Of a stretch of DNA of 64,000 bases, positions 17,571 to 27,845 are shown piece after piece (within the stretch, counting starts at the first letter, position 1; the number at the start of each line of letters is the position of its first letter). The notes beneath the pieces are model-generated. The model searched no databases. It saw nothing but the letters and a program-made list of their open reading frames with translations, and was not told the origin of the DNA. Source of the DNA: Pseudomonas sp. B21-048 (GTDB lineage: Bacteria; Pseudomonadota; Gammaproteobacteria; Pseudomonadales; Pseudomonadaceae); the NCBI RefSeq assembly GCF_024748615.1, contig NZ_CP087168.1, positions 2,666,001-2,730,000 on the forward strand, written 5' to 3'. A program made the position numbers and the translations under genes.

Positions 17571-18989
17571 ATGAATGTATCCAGCATGGCCAGTATCCAG
17601 CTTGTTGATGCCAAACAGATTGATGTGTTCAGTCCATTCGATGGTCGCCTGGTGGGAAGCGTGCCTTGCCTCGATGCAACCGCTGTTCCTGGCTTGCTGG
17701 AGCGTGCGCGAATTGGCGTGCGTGAGAGTGCGGCAATGCCTCGTCACCTTCGTGCCCGCGTCCTTGAGGAAGCGGCTCGGCGGGTGGAACTTGAGGCTGA
17801 AGCGTTTGCCAGGCTCATAGTTGCAGAGGCCGGAAAGACGCTGCGACAAGCAGAGAAGGAAGTGAAGCGTTGTGTGAACACGTTGAAGCTATCGGCGGAT
17901 GAGGCTCGCCGTAACGCCGGGGAAGTGATTCCATTTGAGGCATATGAAGGCTCAGAATCGCGCCAAGGCTGGTTCACTCGCGAACCGTTGGGGCTTATCG
18001 TCGCGATCACCCCCTACAACGATCCGCTGAACCTGGTCGCCCATAAACTGGGCCCGGCCATCGCCGGTGGCAATGCTGTGATTCTGAAACCTTCAGAGCT
18101 CGCACCGTTGTCAGCTCTCAAGCTGGTTGAGTGTCTGGTGGAAGCGGGTCTGCCTCCGTCCGTGGTAACCCTGGCGACCGGAGGCGTCGATCTGGGCAAA
18201 GCATTGGTGGCGCTGCGCGAGGTGCGGATGGTTTCCTTCACCGGTGGTTTTGCCACTGGAGAGTCTATTGCTCGTAGTGCGGGCTTGAAGAAGCTGGCCA
18301 TGGATCTGGGGGGAAATGCACCGGTTCTCGTGCTTGAAGATTGTGATCTTGAACCAACCGTAGAGTCTTGTGTATCAGGTGCTTTCTGGGCAGCAGGACA
18401 GAATTGCATTGGCACTCAGCGTATCCTCGTACACCGTTCAATCTACGAAGATTTTCGTGAGCGTTTTGTCAGCCAAGCGCGTGCATTGGTGCTTGGCGAC
18501 CCAGCTCAGCGAGCAACGGATGTCGGCCCGATGATTACGGAGCAGGCGGCTCGTCGCACCGAACAATGGGTGAATGAAGCGTTGGAGGAGGGCGCTCTTC
18601 TTCTGTGCGGACACCATCGTCAAGCGGGAAGCTACGCGCCGACCGTGCTGGAGCGAGTAAGCCATAACAGTCGGATCTGGCAGCAGGAAGTCTTCGCGCC
18701 GGTGGTCATCCTGGAGCCTTTTGACCATCTGGATGATGCCGTTGCTCTGGCCAACGCTCCAGAGTACAGCCTGCATGCGGGACTCTTCACACGTGATCTT
18801 TCCAAGGCCCTGAAATTGGCGCGGCAAATTGAAGCCGGCGGGGTGATGATCAATGATTCTTCCGATTATCGTTTTGATGCCATGCCTTTCGGTGGCTTCA
18901 AGTACGGAAGTCTGGGGCGAGAAGGGGTTCGATTTGCCTACGAAGACATGACACAACCCAAAGTGATCTGCATCAACGAGCTGAGTTGA
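17571..18989 (+). CDS. NAD(P)-dependent aldehyde dehydrogenase
   Basis: A 472-residue ALDH-superfamily protein. Seen are the Rossmann segment [51 protein letters not shown], catalytic Glu/Gly region LDLGG-type ([19 protein letters not shown]) and the catalytic Cys in [17 protein letters not shown]. The C-terminus ends with [24 protein letters not shown] stands before the ATG at 17571, 13 bases after the homoserine dehydrogenase stop, so the two are one operon. A natural substrate in this context is aspartate semialdehyde (giving aspartate), but succinate semialdehyde-like substrates are possible. Confidence 0.88.
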   Translation: MNVSSMASIQLVDAKQIDVFSPFDGRLVGSVPCLDATAVPGLLERARIGVRESAAMPRHLRARVLEEAARRVELEAEAFARLIVAEAGKTLRQAEKEVKRCVNTLKLSADEARRNAGEVIPFEAYEGSESRQGWFTREPLGLIVAITPYNDPLNLVAHKLGPAIAGGNAVILKPSELAPLSALKLVECLVEAGLPPSVVTLATGGVDLGKALVALREVRMVSFTGGFATGESIARSAGLKKLAMDLGGNAPVLVLEDCDLEPTVESCVSGAFWAAGQNCIGTQRILVHRSIYEDFRERFVSQARALVLGDPAQRATDVGPMITEQAARRTEQWVNEALEEGALLLCGHHRQAGSYAPTVLERVSHNSRIWQQEVFAPVVILEPFDHLDDAVALANAPEYSLHAGLFTRDLSKALKLARQIEAGGVMINDSSDYRFDAMPFGGFKYGSLGREGVRFAYEDMTQPKVICINELS

Positions 18990-19023
18990 GGCATCAAAGT
19001 CACTCATTACCGTCGACCTTTAC

Positions 19024-19062
19024 ATCGGGTGAAATCCTTCGTCCCATGACACCCGATTTTTT
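19024..19062 (+). terminator. Rho-independent terminator closing the amino-acid gene run
   Basis: ATCGGGTG / CACCCGAT stem (8 bp) with an 18-base loop, followed by TTTTTT. It lies 34 bases after the aldehyde dehydrogenase stop. Confidence 0.75.
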
Positions 19063-19155
19063 CTCAACGCGCCCTTGGATCATCCGTTCAACTGAAATAT
19101 TGAGGAAATATTCCTGGCCTATGATTCGCGTCACCGAAAACTGCAGGGATGAGTC

Positions 19156-19371
19156 ATGAATCGGCCATCAAGAAACATGCGCAAGCTGCTCGACTCCGTC
19201 GCCACCCATAACGAGGGCGCTGCGCTTGATGTCATGCGCGCAGCTGAGCAACTCCAGGACGAAGTGTTGCGTCAGCGGTTGCTCAACCTGATTCATCGTC
19301 TCAACCAGGACGCTAATGATTTGCGAATGGCGCGAGACGACATTCAGGGCGGTTCCGTCAAATTCGCGTAA
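19156..19371 (+). CDS. Small hypothetical protein, 71 residues
   Basis: Preceded by AGGGA before the ATG. The product is basic at the N-terminus and almost entirely helical (VMRAAEQLQDEVLRQRLLNL and IHRLNQDANDLRMARDD), with a heptad-like leucine pattern that suggests a small coiled coil. No family recognised. It is monocistronic, between the terminator of the amino-acid run and the decayed minus-strand locus. Confidence 0.55.
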   Translation: MNRPSRNMRKLLDSVATHNEGAALDVMRAAEQLQDEVLRQRLLNLIHRLNQDANDLRMARDDIQGGSVKFA

Positions 19372-19452
19372 GCGACCGGCTTCCGTCGGCTGGGGCGGCA
19401 GTACGATGAGCGCAGAGTATGTTCATCGTACTGCGTTTTTCCGCGATAAGGC

Positions 19453-20586
19453 TTATATCTGGCTTTGTTGCTCTAGCGCCGAAGTTTCGACGTTATGTGA
19501 ATACAATTCACTCATTGCCGTACAAAAAGCGAGAACGTCCTCCTTGACGTTTAGCGGACTAAAAGAGACGCGCAAGGTGGAGCTCATTTGGCTGTGACTG
19601 AGCTTCATGGCGCTTAACACCCGGGAAGGGGTGGGAGACACACTGCTTACCTCTTTGCGAGAGAAATTTGATCGCTCTGCTGGCATCGATACCGTTAAAG
19701 CAGATAGAGAGTATGTAACCCGAAGTTTCTCCATCCTGGGTATTGATCGAGAATGGGATATTCGCTTGCTCAAGGGTCTTTTGAAGGAGCACGCTCAGGG
19801 CACGAACGTGATGATGGTACTGGTCAGCGTTTTTTTGGTGATGTACGAGAGCTCTATATAAAGAGCCTATGCCGTAGATGTTTTCTGTTCCTGGCCTGAC
19901 GCCAGCCTCCTGCTCCCCTCCGAATAGCAAAGGGGAAAGTCGAAAACGATGATTCAAATAAAAAAACCGACCCCCATTGCCGCTCCGAGTTTGTGACCGG
20001 AACCAATAAGGGCATCGATATGCGTCAAGTCGGGGGAAGAAACTTTTGTCAGTGTCTGTACGCCGTCACAAATAAAAGAGACCTCCGGATCTATGGATTT
20101 TATCTTTTTAGCAATATAATCGACAGGTTGGCGAGCCCCAGTTTCATTGTTAACGCCCATGACCAATACCATCGAAGTATGTTCATTGAATAAATCATAT
20201 ATGAAGGAGGCCTCTATAATGCCTCGATGATCAACTGGAACAATATGGACGATAAAACCGGACTGTCGCATATGTTTCACGGTATTGAATATCGCAGGGT
20301 GCTCAATGGCGCTGACAATTATTTAATTTCTTGTCGAATTGGCCATCTTAAGGAAATTGCATCTTCCTTGAATAATTAAATTGGCAGCTTCGGTGGCGCC
20401 TGAGCAGAAATGATACTCGCTTGATCGCCCTCCGAACATCGCGCTTAGCAGCGATCTGGTTTTTTCAAGCACTGCATTGGCTTCATAGCCTGCAGAATGA
20501 TCGCTTGAAGGGTTTCCAGGTTCAGGAGAGAACGTCACAGCATCTTCAAAAGGTAATGCAGAGGCAGCGCTGTCAAGATAGATCAT
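19453..20586 (-). pseudogene. Broken class V aminotransferase / cysteine desulfurase-like gene
   Basis: Three consecutive frames rebuild one NifS/IscS-type enzyme. The first part (from 20586) has MIYLDSAASALPFEDAV and YHFCSGATEAANLIIQG and ends at an in-frame TAA at 20323-20325; the same frame continues as IVSAIEHPAIFNTVKHMRQSG, VMGVNNETGARQP, SFICDGVQTL and the PLP lysine in GSGHKLGAAMGVG. A frameshift in a T7 run near 19965 moves to GGEQEAGVRPGTENIYG, and a further shift near 19650 leads to SPTPSRVLSAMKLS and the C-terminus at 19453. One nonsense codon and two frameshifts in about 1.1 kb make it non-functional unless the sequence is wrong. Confidence 0.85.
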
Positions 20587-20594
20587 ATATGTAC

Positions 20595-21583
20595 TTATAT
20601 AATTTTCATGTTGTTGTTGCGCAGCATATCTTGTATCTGGCTTGTAAATTTCATGCTGTCTGTATTTGAACGGCCCATCAGGTCTTTTTCCATGAAGGTG
20701 TACTCGATCAACTCTTCTTTGTTGATGATGATCTGCGCACAGTTTCTGGGAAAATTCTCGATCAATAAGTTGGCTGATATAACGCCGCGATACACCTTTT
20801 CTCCAATGAACTCGTCATCTGCTCTTGCGTAAATCGCGATGTGATCCACGGAGTTGTCAAATTGACAAAACAAACCGCCGTAGGTCGCAGGGCAAAGAAC
20901 TCGTCCTCCCGTTTCGTAAAGATTGATCACCGGATTTTTTTTCAAACGCGCCAAAGGGCAATTTTCCAGGTCGCTCTGTTTGATCTGGTTCTCGTTATTC
21001 TTCCACCATGAACCTCCAAAATAGGAGTCCTCGTCATCGGTATCGAACAGATAGGGAGTGGTCAACGAGAATAGCCCCTGATCTTCGGTAGAAAGGAACA
21101 GGGCTGAATACCTCGTGAATGTAATTTTGACTGGTTGACTTGAGTTGTTCAACTCCTGAGCGAGTCCGACGCAGGATTTTCCTGAAGTGATCGTTGCCTT
21201 TGGATTGCAAATGGATTGCTATTTTTTCTAAAGGTATTTCACTGGCGGCGAGTATTTCCTGATAGGCCATTGGGATATAAACGGCCCTCTGATGGTGTTG
21301 AATGTCTTGAGTGATTTTCCGCCGTTCATCGTTTCCCCCTTTGATGCCTATAAGGTCAGAAAGGTACAGGTTTATGGTTGCGTTTTTATTATGACGCTTT
21401 AAGGCGTCATGTAATACAACCCCCAGTTTGAATGAGAATCTCCGTGGGGCTAGGTTCTCCTTGAATGCCAAATGAATAGCCGTCATGAGCTGAGAACAGG
21501 GTGGTGTGACCGCAGTCGATTACAATGTTTTCTCTTAGGTTTTTCTGTGATGTGATGGCGTGAACTATTGAATCAATATCCAT
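20595..21583 (-). pseudogene. Frameshifted gene of unknown function in the AlaE-like/desulfurase locus
   Basis: Three frames run head to tail. The likely start is the ATG at 21583 (MDIDSIVHAITSQKN, then IVIDCGHTTLFSAHDGY); the frame then switches near 21480 to HLAFKENLAPRRFSFKLGVV and continues to RKILRRTRSGVEQL, and switches again near 21150 to VKITFTRYSALFLSTEDQG, ending at 20595. Pieces have the composition of one soluble protein of about 325 residues. I do not recognise a family. The start is 10 bases from the AlaE-like stop and the end 9 bases from the desulfurase start, so all three were one operon. Lower GC than the flanks. Confidence 0.6.
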
Positions 21584-21592
21584 GTTGCGTTC

Positions 21593-22054
21593 TCAGTTCA
21601 GGTTGAATAGTTTTCTTCTAATGAATGCTCTATAAATTCCGTAAGGTCTACCGACAAAGCCTGCAATAATGCAAAATACCAAGGCGGCCTTGATGGCTTG
21701 TATTAAGGTTGCACCGCTTATGCTCATATTTATCATGTAGAGTGGCAGCTCAAACGAGAGATAGGCCAAGGTGTCGACAAGGTAAGGTTTCATGCCTTTA
21801 TCCTTGTCGGAGATATTGAATTTTTTAAAGACATAGTCGCGCCATATACCGAAGGGGCGAGCAGTGCTGGTGATAATGAAAAGCCCTACGAGTCTAGCAC
21901 TTAGGTGTGTGCCAAGTGTCATCTGCGCAAAGCCCAGTTCGATAGGTATGGAGATTAAGTAGCAAAACGTATTGAGCGCGAAGGTGTCAGCCCAAAAATT
22001 TTTTAAAAATTGGGTGTTTTTTTCTATACGTAAATCATTGTTGGTAGAAGGCAT
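21593..22054 (-). CDS. AlaE-like L-alanine exporter family protein
   Basis: A 153-residue inner-membrane protein with four hydrophobic segments and the AlaE pattern: FWADTFALNTFCYLISIPIE, TARPFGIWRDYVFKKF, LVDTLAYLSFELPLYM and GFVGRPYGIYRAFIRRKLF. The twofold repeat of a (R)P(F/Y)GI(W/Y)R motif is typical. AlaE of E. coli exports L-alanine; here the N-terminus is about 20 residues longer. The frame is intact, unlike the two genes downstream. Because cysteine desulfurases release alanine, exporter plus desulfurase is a sensible pairing (inference). Confidence 0.75.
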   Translation of the reverse strand: MPSTNNDLRIEKNTQFLKNFWADTFALNTFCYLISIPIELGFAQMTLGTHLSARLVGLFIITSTARPFGIWRDYVFKKFNISDKDKGMKPYLVDTLAYLSFELPLYMINMSISGATLIQAIKAALVFCIIAGFVGRPYGIYRAFIRRKLFNLN

Positions 22055-22795
22055 AGTTGACCATGGGTTTATGTTGGAATGATGGGGCCGGCGACGAGAG
22101 ACTTTAGGGTCACTGTGCTGCGAAATTCCGGAATTGGTAAAATATATTGATCATGGGGCGTCAAAGCCTATATTCACGGCCGAATATTTAGACAAGAGGT
22201 TTATTTTTAATTAGGGGTGTACGCTATAGTCGCCTGGCGACTAGACGCATGAGCGCAGCAAAGTAAAGTTTTTTGGCGGGAGTTAAGACGTGTACACATA
22301 CATGCCTCCGTGGCAGCAATACTCTCTAATACGACAGTACTCTAATCTATGAGAGATGGCATCGTCTACCCCTCACTATTGCGGCATTGAGATCAAGTAT
22401 CGCGAGGCGCTTATGGTCCAAGTGATGATACTTACCGAAAATAATAAAACTCACCAAGAATTTCAAAATGGTTTCTATTTTGTGGCGCAAATCACCCTCT
22501 AATGCCTGAAATTTGCAATTTTCTCACACTGAATTCTGATTGAAATCAGTTTTAATGCGGAACAAGAGTGCGCGATTTCTCGCTAGGGGATACCGAAAAA
22601 GCCTTCGGGATTGGTTCGCGTCACACACGACCACCTCCGTTGGCGCCAATGTCGAATATACCCAGTTGCGGCGATGTCACTGACCCAATCTGATTCCTCA
22701 CAAACCATTGCCTGAGCTGGATTTGTGCTGATTTGGAGATGGGTCAGTCTTGCATCGCTACGTTATTCAATTCGGCATCGGCGCAACAAGGGAGG
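22055..22795. other. Low-GC intergenic region without a recognisable gene
   Basis: About 740 bases with frequent stops in all frames and low GC. It must hold the promoter of the AlaE-like operon at its left side. The only distinct structure is the palindrome at 22227-22243. No tRNA, IS end or gene remnant was recognised. Confidence 0.5.
22227..22243. promoter_or_regulatory. Perfect 8-bp palindrome with one-base centre
   Basis: TAGTCGCC T GGCGACTA lies 173 bases upstream of the AlaE-like gene start. It could be a dimeric repressor site for the minus-strand operon. No T-run follows on either strand. Confidence 0.4.
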
Positions 22796-24022
<1,227 letters not shown>

Positions 24023-24329
24023 TCATAATACCTTTTGGTTTTTATACTTATTGGACAAGGTCGATAACGCGAACTAGCACGCTTTTTACATTCACAGATT
24101 CCCGGATGGGAAACAGGTTAAATCGAATAGAAAACGCACCGCCTTGCCTGAAGCAAGGCAAAAGGCAAGAACCCGATAGTATCCGTGCAACATGATCAGC
24201 AAGAGATTACTTAACCCATGAGTTAGTTAGCCGCCCCGAAAATACAACATGAGTGGATAAATGCACAGAGGCACTACTACAGGTATTTCCAAGACGGGAG
24301 GGCGTTAGCCCGCCTGATCTTAAGAGGCT
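24023..24329. other. Intergenic region between the porin and pgi genes
   Basis: About 307 bases containing the porin promoter and the end region of pgi. A GCCTTGC / GCAAGGC hairpin (24141-24159) is present without a clear T-run. No copy of the GCTTGCGCAAGC operator seen upstream of the ABC operon was found here. Confidence 0.4.
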
Positions 24330-25994
24330 CTAACCCCGATGACGTCCTCGAAAGAAATCTATAAGACCCTGCGTCGAGGAATCATCTGCCGGTTCCGCGT
24401 CATAGCGAGTCAGAAGGTTGTAGACGCTGTTGCCTAGTTCCTTGCCCAACTCCACGCCCCATTGATCAAACGAATTGACTCCCCAAATGACACCTTGGAC
24501 AAAGACCTTGTGTTCATAAAGGGCGATCAATGCCCCCAGACTATGTGGATTGATGATCTCAAGAGCAACCGTATTGCTTGGCCGGTTACCTGGAATCACC
24601 TTATGCGGCGCCAGTCGTTCAATCTCACTGGAAGAAAGGCCTTTAGTTTTCAACTCTGCCTCAGCTTCAGCGCGGTTTTTGCCGCGCATCAGCGCTTGGC
24701 TTTGAGACAAGCAATTGGCGTACAGCCATTCCTGATGGTCAGCCACTGGGTTGTGGCTGACCACAGGGACAATGAAATCGGCTGGAATTAAAGGTGTCCC
24801 TTGATGCAACAACTGGTGGTAAGCGTGCTGTCCATTACATCCCACGCCGCCCCAGATGACTGGGCCAGTGGTGTAGGAAACTGACGTGCCGTCATGACGA
24901 ACACTTTTACCGTTGGACTCCATGTCCATCTGTTGCAGATGCTTCACGAAATTGCGCAGGTTGTGGTCATAGGGCAAGAACGCATAGCTTTGCGCACCCC
25001 AAAAATTGTGATACCAAACGCCGAGTACCGCTAAAAGAACGGGGAGGTTCTGTTCCAATGGTTCATTCAGGAAATGCTGATCCATAGCATACGCGCCAGA
25101 CAGCAGTTCCTTAAAGTTAGCTATGCCAATGGCCAGAGCAATCGGCAGGCCAATGGCCGACCACAGTGAGTAACGGCCACCGACCCAGTCCCACATAGGA
25201 AAAATGTTTGCTTCACGGATGCCGAAATCCAGTGCAGCTTGACGATTACTTGTCACAGCAATGAAGTGACGATATAGCTTCTCTTCCGTCCCGCCCTTAG
25301 CCAAATACCAGCTTCGAGAAGCTTGCGCATTCTTCAAGGTTTCAAGAGTACCGAAGGTTTTGCTGGAGATGATGAACAGCGTTGTTTCTGCGTTCAGCTC
25401 GGCCGTAACTTCTCGGAATTCATTGCCGTCGATGTTAGCCAGGTAATGGCACCGCACCCCATGCCGAGCGAAGGGCGCCAGTGCTTCAGAGACAAGCTCA
25501 GGGCCCAGAAATGAGCCACCAATACCAATGTTTACGACATCAGTAATGACCTTGTCGTTGTAGCCACGCCAAAGATGACTATGGATACGACTCACCACGT
25601 CAGTCATCTGCGCCAGAGCACCATGCACATCGCGCATCAAGTTGCGGCCATCGACCATCAAAGGTTCCCCCACTGGTCGCCGCAGCGCGGTATGCAGCAC
25701 AGGACGCTTCTCGGAACAGTTGATTTTTTCTCCACTGAACATGGCATGCGCTGCCTGTTTCACGCCAGCCTCACGCGCCAGGTTTATAAGCAATGAACGC
25801 GTCTCGTGAGTGATCAGGTTTTTGGAGTAATCCAGAAACAGCCCGCAGCCCGCCAAGGAAAAGTCTTGAAAGCGTTTACTGTCATCTCGAAAGGCATCGC
25901 GCATACTAAAATCTTTCATGCTCTCCCGGTGCTCGAGCAGATTGCGCCATGCCGGCAATGCAGTCACATCATTTGTTTTGTTGTAGTGATTCAT
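24330..25994 (-). CDS. pgi: Glucose-6-phosphate isomerase
   Basis: A 554-residue full-length PGI interconverting fructose-6-phosphate and glucose-6-phosphate in the cytoplasm. Both family signatures are present: [20 protein letters not shown] and [20 protein letters not shown], with the catalytic Glu region MESNGKS and the active-site His/Lys segments ([15 protein letters not shown]). AGAGG precedes the ATG at 25994. Its place next to a fructokinase, porin and ABC transporter shows it serves sugar catabolism: F6P is turned to G6P, which pseudomonads send to the Entner-Doudoroff route. Probably a second pgi copy in the genome (inference). Confidence 0.95.
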   Translation of the reverse strand: MNHYNKTNDVTALPAWRNLLEHRESMKDFSMRDAFRDDSKRFQDFSLAGCGLFLDYSKNLITHETRSLLINLAREAGVKQAAHAMFSGEKINCSEKRPVLHTALRRPVGEPLMVDGRNLMRDVHGALAQMTDVVSRIHSHLWRGYNDKVITDVVNIGIGGSFLGPELVSEALAPFARHGVRCHYLANIDGNEFREVTAELNAETTLFIISSKTFGTLETLKNAQASRSWYLAKGGTEEKLYRHFIAVTSNRQAALDFGIREANIFPMWDWVGGRYSLWSAIGLPIALAIGIANFKELLSGAYAMDQHFLNEPLEQNLPVLLAVLGVWYHNFWGAQSYAFLPYDHNLRNFVKHLQQMDMESNGKSVRHDGTSVSYTTGPVIWGGVGCNGQHAYHQLLHQGTPLIPADFIVPVVSHNPVADHQEWLYANCLSQSQALMRGKNRAEAEAELKTKGLSSSEIERLAPHKVIPGNRPSNTVALEIINPHSLGALIALYEHKVFVQGVIWGVNSFDQWGVELGKELGNSVYNLLTRYDAEPADDSSTQGLIDFFRGRHRG

Positions 25995-26380
25995 GTTCAG
26001 CCTCTTTGGCAATACGGCGTCCGCCGTCTAAATCAACGATTCATCTTTTGGCGGTTTGTAATTCTGCAAACGCAGAGCGCCCCGACGTTCTACGGTTGTA
26101 GTTACAACCAATTTGTCGGACTTCGCTCCACAAAGTCAGGGTTTTTCATAGCGACCTAAAATGACGCCTGCCTCTTTAACGAAATTATTGAAATCTGAAG
26201 AAAACAAAACCGAAGCCGGTCTCTCAAGAAAAACTGTAAACACATCTATACGTGCACAACAAATGGAAATCAGATGCTGATCACTTAGTTTCAAAATTAT
26301 CTAGGCGGCGAGACGTGGACAAGAGTCAAATAAATCAAGCCCGCAACCGCTAGATCCTCAGGTTGAAGTCCTGAGTACAG
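25995..26380. other. Intergenic region between pgi and the LacI-type regulator gene
   Basis: About 386 A/T-rich bases upstream of pgi and downstream of the regulator gene (both minus strand). A CTCAGG / CCTGAG hairpin at 26357-26375 lies just past the regulator stop but lacks a T-run. The pgi promoter must be here; no clear boxes or operators were identified. Confidence 0.4.
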
Positions 26381-27385
26381 TCATTTGGGAACGCCGCAAG
26401 AATCTCGCTGGATTAAAGTGGGATTCAATCGAATAGTCTGACGTCTCCCCTCAGGTTGCTTGATACGCTTCAATAAAAGCTTCACTGCCTGGGCTCCGAG
26501 CTCTTCAAGAGGTTGCGCTATAACTGTCAGTCGAGGGCTAAAAGCATCCGCCCAGTCGAAATCGTCAAAGCCGACCAGCGCGATGTCCTTTGGCACCTCA
26601 AGCCCCATTTCACGTAAGGCCTGCATTGCACCAATGGTCATCAAGTTGTTTGCAGTCATTATTGCGGTAGGTGGGTGCTCTAGCGCTAGTAAATGGCGGG
26701 TCGCTTCCATTGCCGGCGCAATCGCCGATTCACCACAGCAAACTAATTGATCTTCGTACTGAATTCCTGCGTCAGCCAAGGCCGCACGGTAACCGTCAAT
26801 TCGCTCATGAGAAGAGGACTGAGTCAATCGTCCGGATACCATCCCGATGCGCCGATGTCCCAGTTTAATCAAGTGAGCAATCAACTCTTGAGAGGATTGC
26901 TTGTTCTCTACCCCCACCTGATCGAAAGACGTCGACAGAAGTCGATCGATGAGAACCGTGGGTATCTTGTTGGCCTTTAAGTAATTAAATACTCTATTTT
27001 CTGGATCATACTCCGAGGCTAGCAAAATGCCGTCAACACGCCTCTCATGCAGTGCTTTGACCGCTTTAAGCTCTTGTTCAGGATCTTTTTGCGTATTGAC
27101 CAGTATCATCATCAAGCCGTTTTTCGCACAGGCCGCTTCGATAGCACGTACTGTTTCACTGAAATAATAGTTTGACAGTGTAGCAATCGCCACCCCTATA
27201 GCACCTGAAGAGGAGCGAGCCAGAGACCGAGCGAGCGAGTTTCGAATATAGCCTACGGACTCTACAGCCTGATTCACGTTACGGACGGTGTCAGGATGTA
27301 CTTTACGAGTCCCATTGAGTACATGGGATACCGTAGACATTGATACATTTGCGGCTCGCGCGACATCGCTCATCTTTGCGCCCAC
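26381..27385 (-). CDS. LacI-family sugar-responsive repressor
   Basis: A ~334-residue LacI/GalR regulator. The N-terminal HTH and hinge are MSDVARAANVSMSTVSHVLN, followed by a ribose-binding-protein-like effector domain (AIGVAIATLSNYYFSETVRA, RRVDGILLASEYDPEN, PTVLIDRLL, KLGHRRIGMVSGRL, VGFDDFDWADAFSP). A GTG start at 27385 with AAAGGAG nine bases upstream is preferred; an ATG at 27373 would also keep the HTH. It is divergent from the ABC operon, whose upstream palindromes have the LacI-family form centred on CG. The effector is probably the imported sugar or its phosphate. Confidence 0.9.
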   Translation of the reverse strand: MGAKMSDVARAANVSMSTVSHVLNGTRKVHPDTVRNVNQAVESVGYIRNSLARSLARSSSGAIGVAIATLSNYYFSETVRAIEAACAKNGLMMILVNTQKDPEQELKAVKALHERRVDGILLASEYDPENRVFNYLKANKIPTVLIDRLLSTSFDQVGVENKQSSQELIAHLIKLGHRRIGMVSGRLTQSSSHERIDGYRAALADAGIQYEDQLVCCGESAIAPAMEATRHLLALEHPPTAIMTANNLMTIGAMQALREMGLEVPKDIALVGFDDFDWADAFSPRLTVIAQPLEELGAQAVKLLLKRIKQPEGRRQTIRLNPTLIQRDSCGVPK

Positions 27386-27684
27386 TGTGCACCACTCCTT
27401 TCTCACGTGATTTATGAATAGCGCTGAACTCATGCCCAGCGGTTAGCCATTGTAAAGCGCACGGCGAGAAAATGTGTCTGAGGGTCCAGGAATTGATGCC
27501 GGGACGACCTCGCAATATCGTGAGAGACCCAGCGAGGTGCGCTGTGTACATAAAGGGGGTGAAGCGAGAGGGTGGAATCCGCTATGCAGCATAGCCTGGC
27601 ACTCCTTTTTATTATTAGTAGCGGTCACATGGCGAACCGTTAACGGCACGCAGGGACGCTGTTGAAAAAAATCATAGCCGAGAC

Positions 27685-27708
27685 GAAACCGCTTGCGCAA
27701 GCGCTTTC
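27685..27708. promoter_or_regulatory. LacI-type operator, copy 1
   Basis: GAAACCGCTTGC GCAAGCGCTTTC, a 24-bp palindrome centred between 27696 and 27697 with one mismatched pair. It has the family consensus core CGCTTGCGCAAGCG and lies 55 bp (centre to centre) upstream of copy 2. Confidence 0.75.
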
Positions 27709-27721
27709 CTACCTTTTCAGG

Positions 27722-27743
27722 TTTCCTTTTCATGAAAAGGAAA
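27722..27743. promoter_or_regulatory. Perfect 22-bp palindrome overlapping operator copy 2
   Basis: TTTCCTTTTCA TGAAAAGGAAA is its own reverse complement. Its right arm shares eight bases with the left arm of the next palindrome (27736-27767), so in RNA the two hairpins would be mutually exclusive. Confidence 0.55.
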
Positions 27744-27767
27744 GCGCTTGCGCAAGCGCTTTCCTTT
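27736..27767. promoter_or_regulatory. LacI-type operator, copy 2 (32-bp perfect palindrome)
   Basis: The sequence around the centre at 27751/27752 is a perfect inverted repeat over 32 bp (left arm AAAGGAAAGCGCTTGC). The core CGCTTGCGCAAGCG is identical to copy 1. It lies about 80-110 bases upstream of the ABC ATPase gene and is the likely main binding site for the divergent LacI-type repressor. Confidence 0.8.
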
Positions 27768-27845
27768 GGTCTATGTTTCTCGAACAAGAACACCGATGAG
27801 AGGTTTCAACTGCTTCTCAAATCGGTAGATAAGGAGTTAACCGCA

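Noticed and set aside
19453..20586. Reading the desulfurase-like pieces as three separate small genes
   Set aside because: The segments restore one continuous NifS/IscS-type enzyme in order, and the first break is an in-frame TAA, not a start of a new gene.
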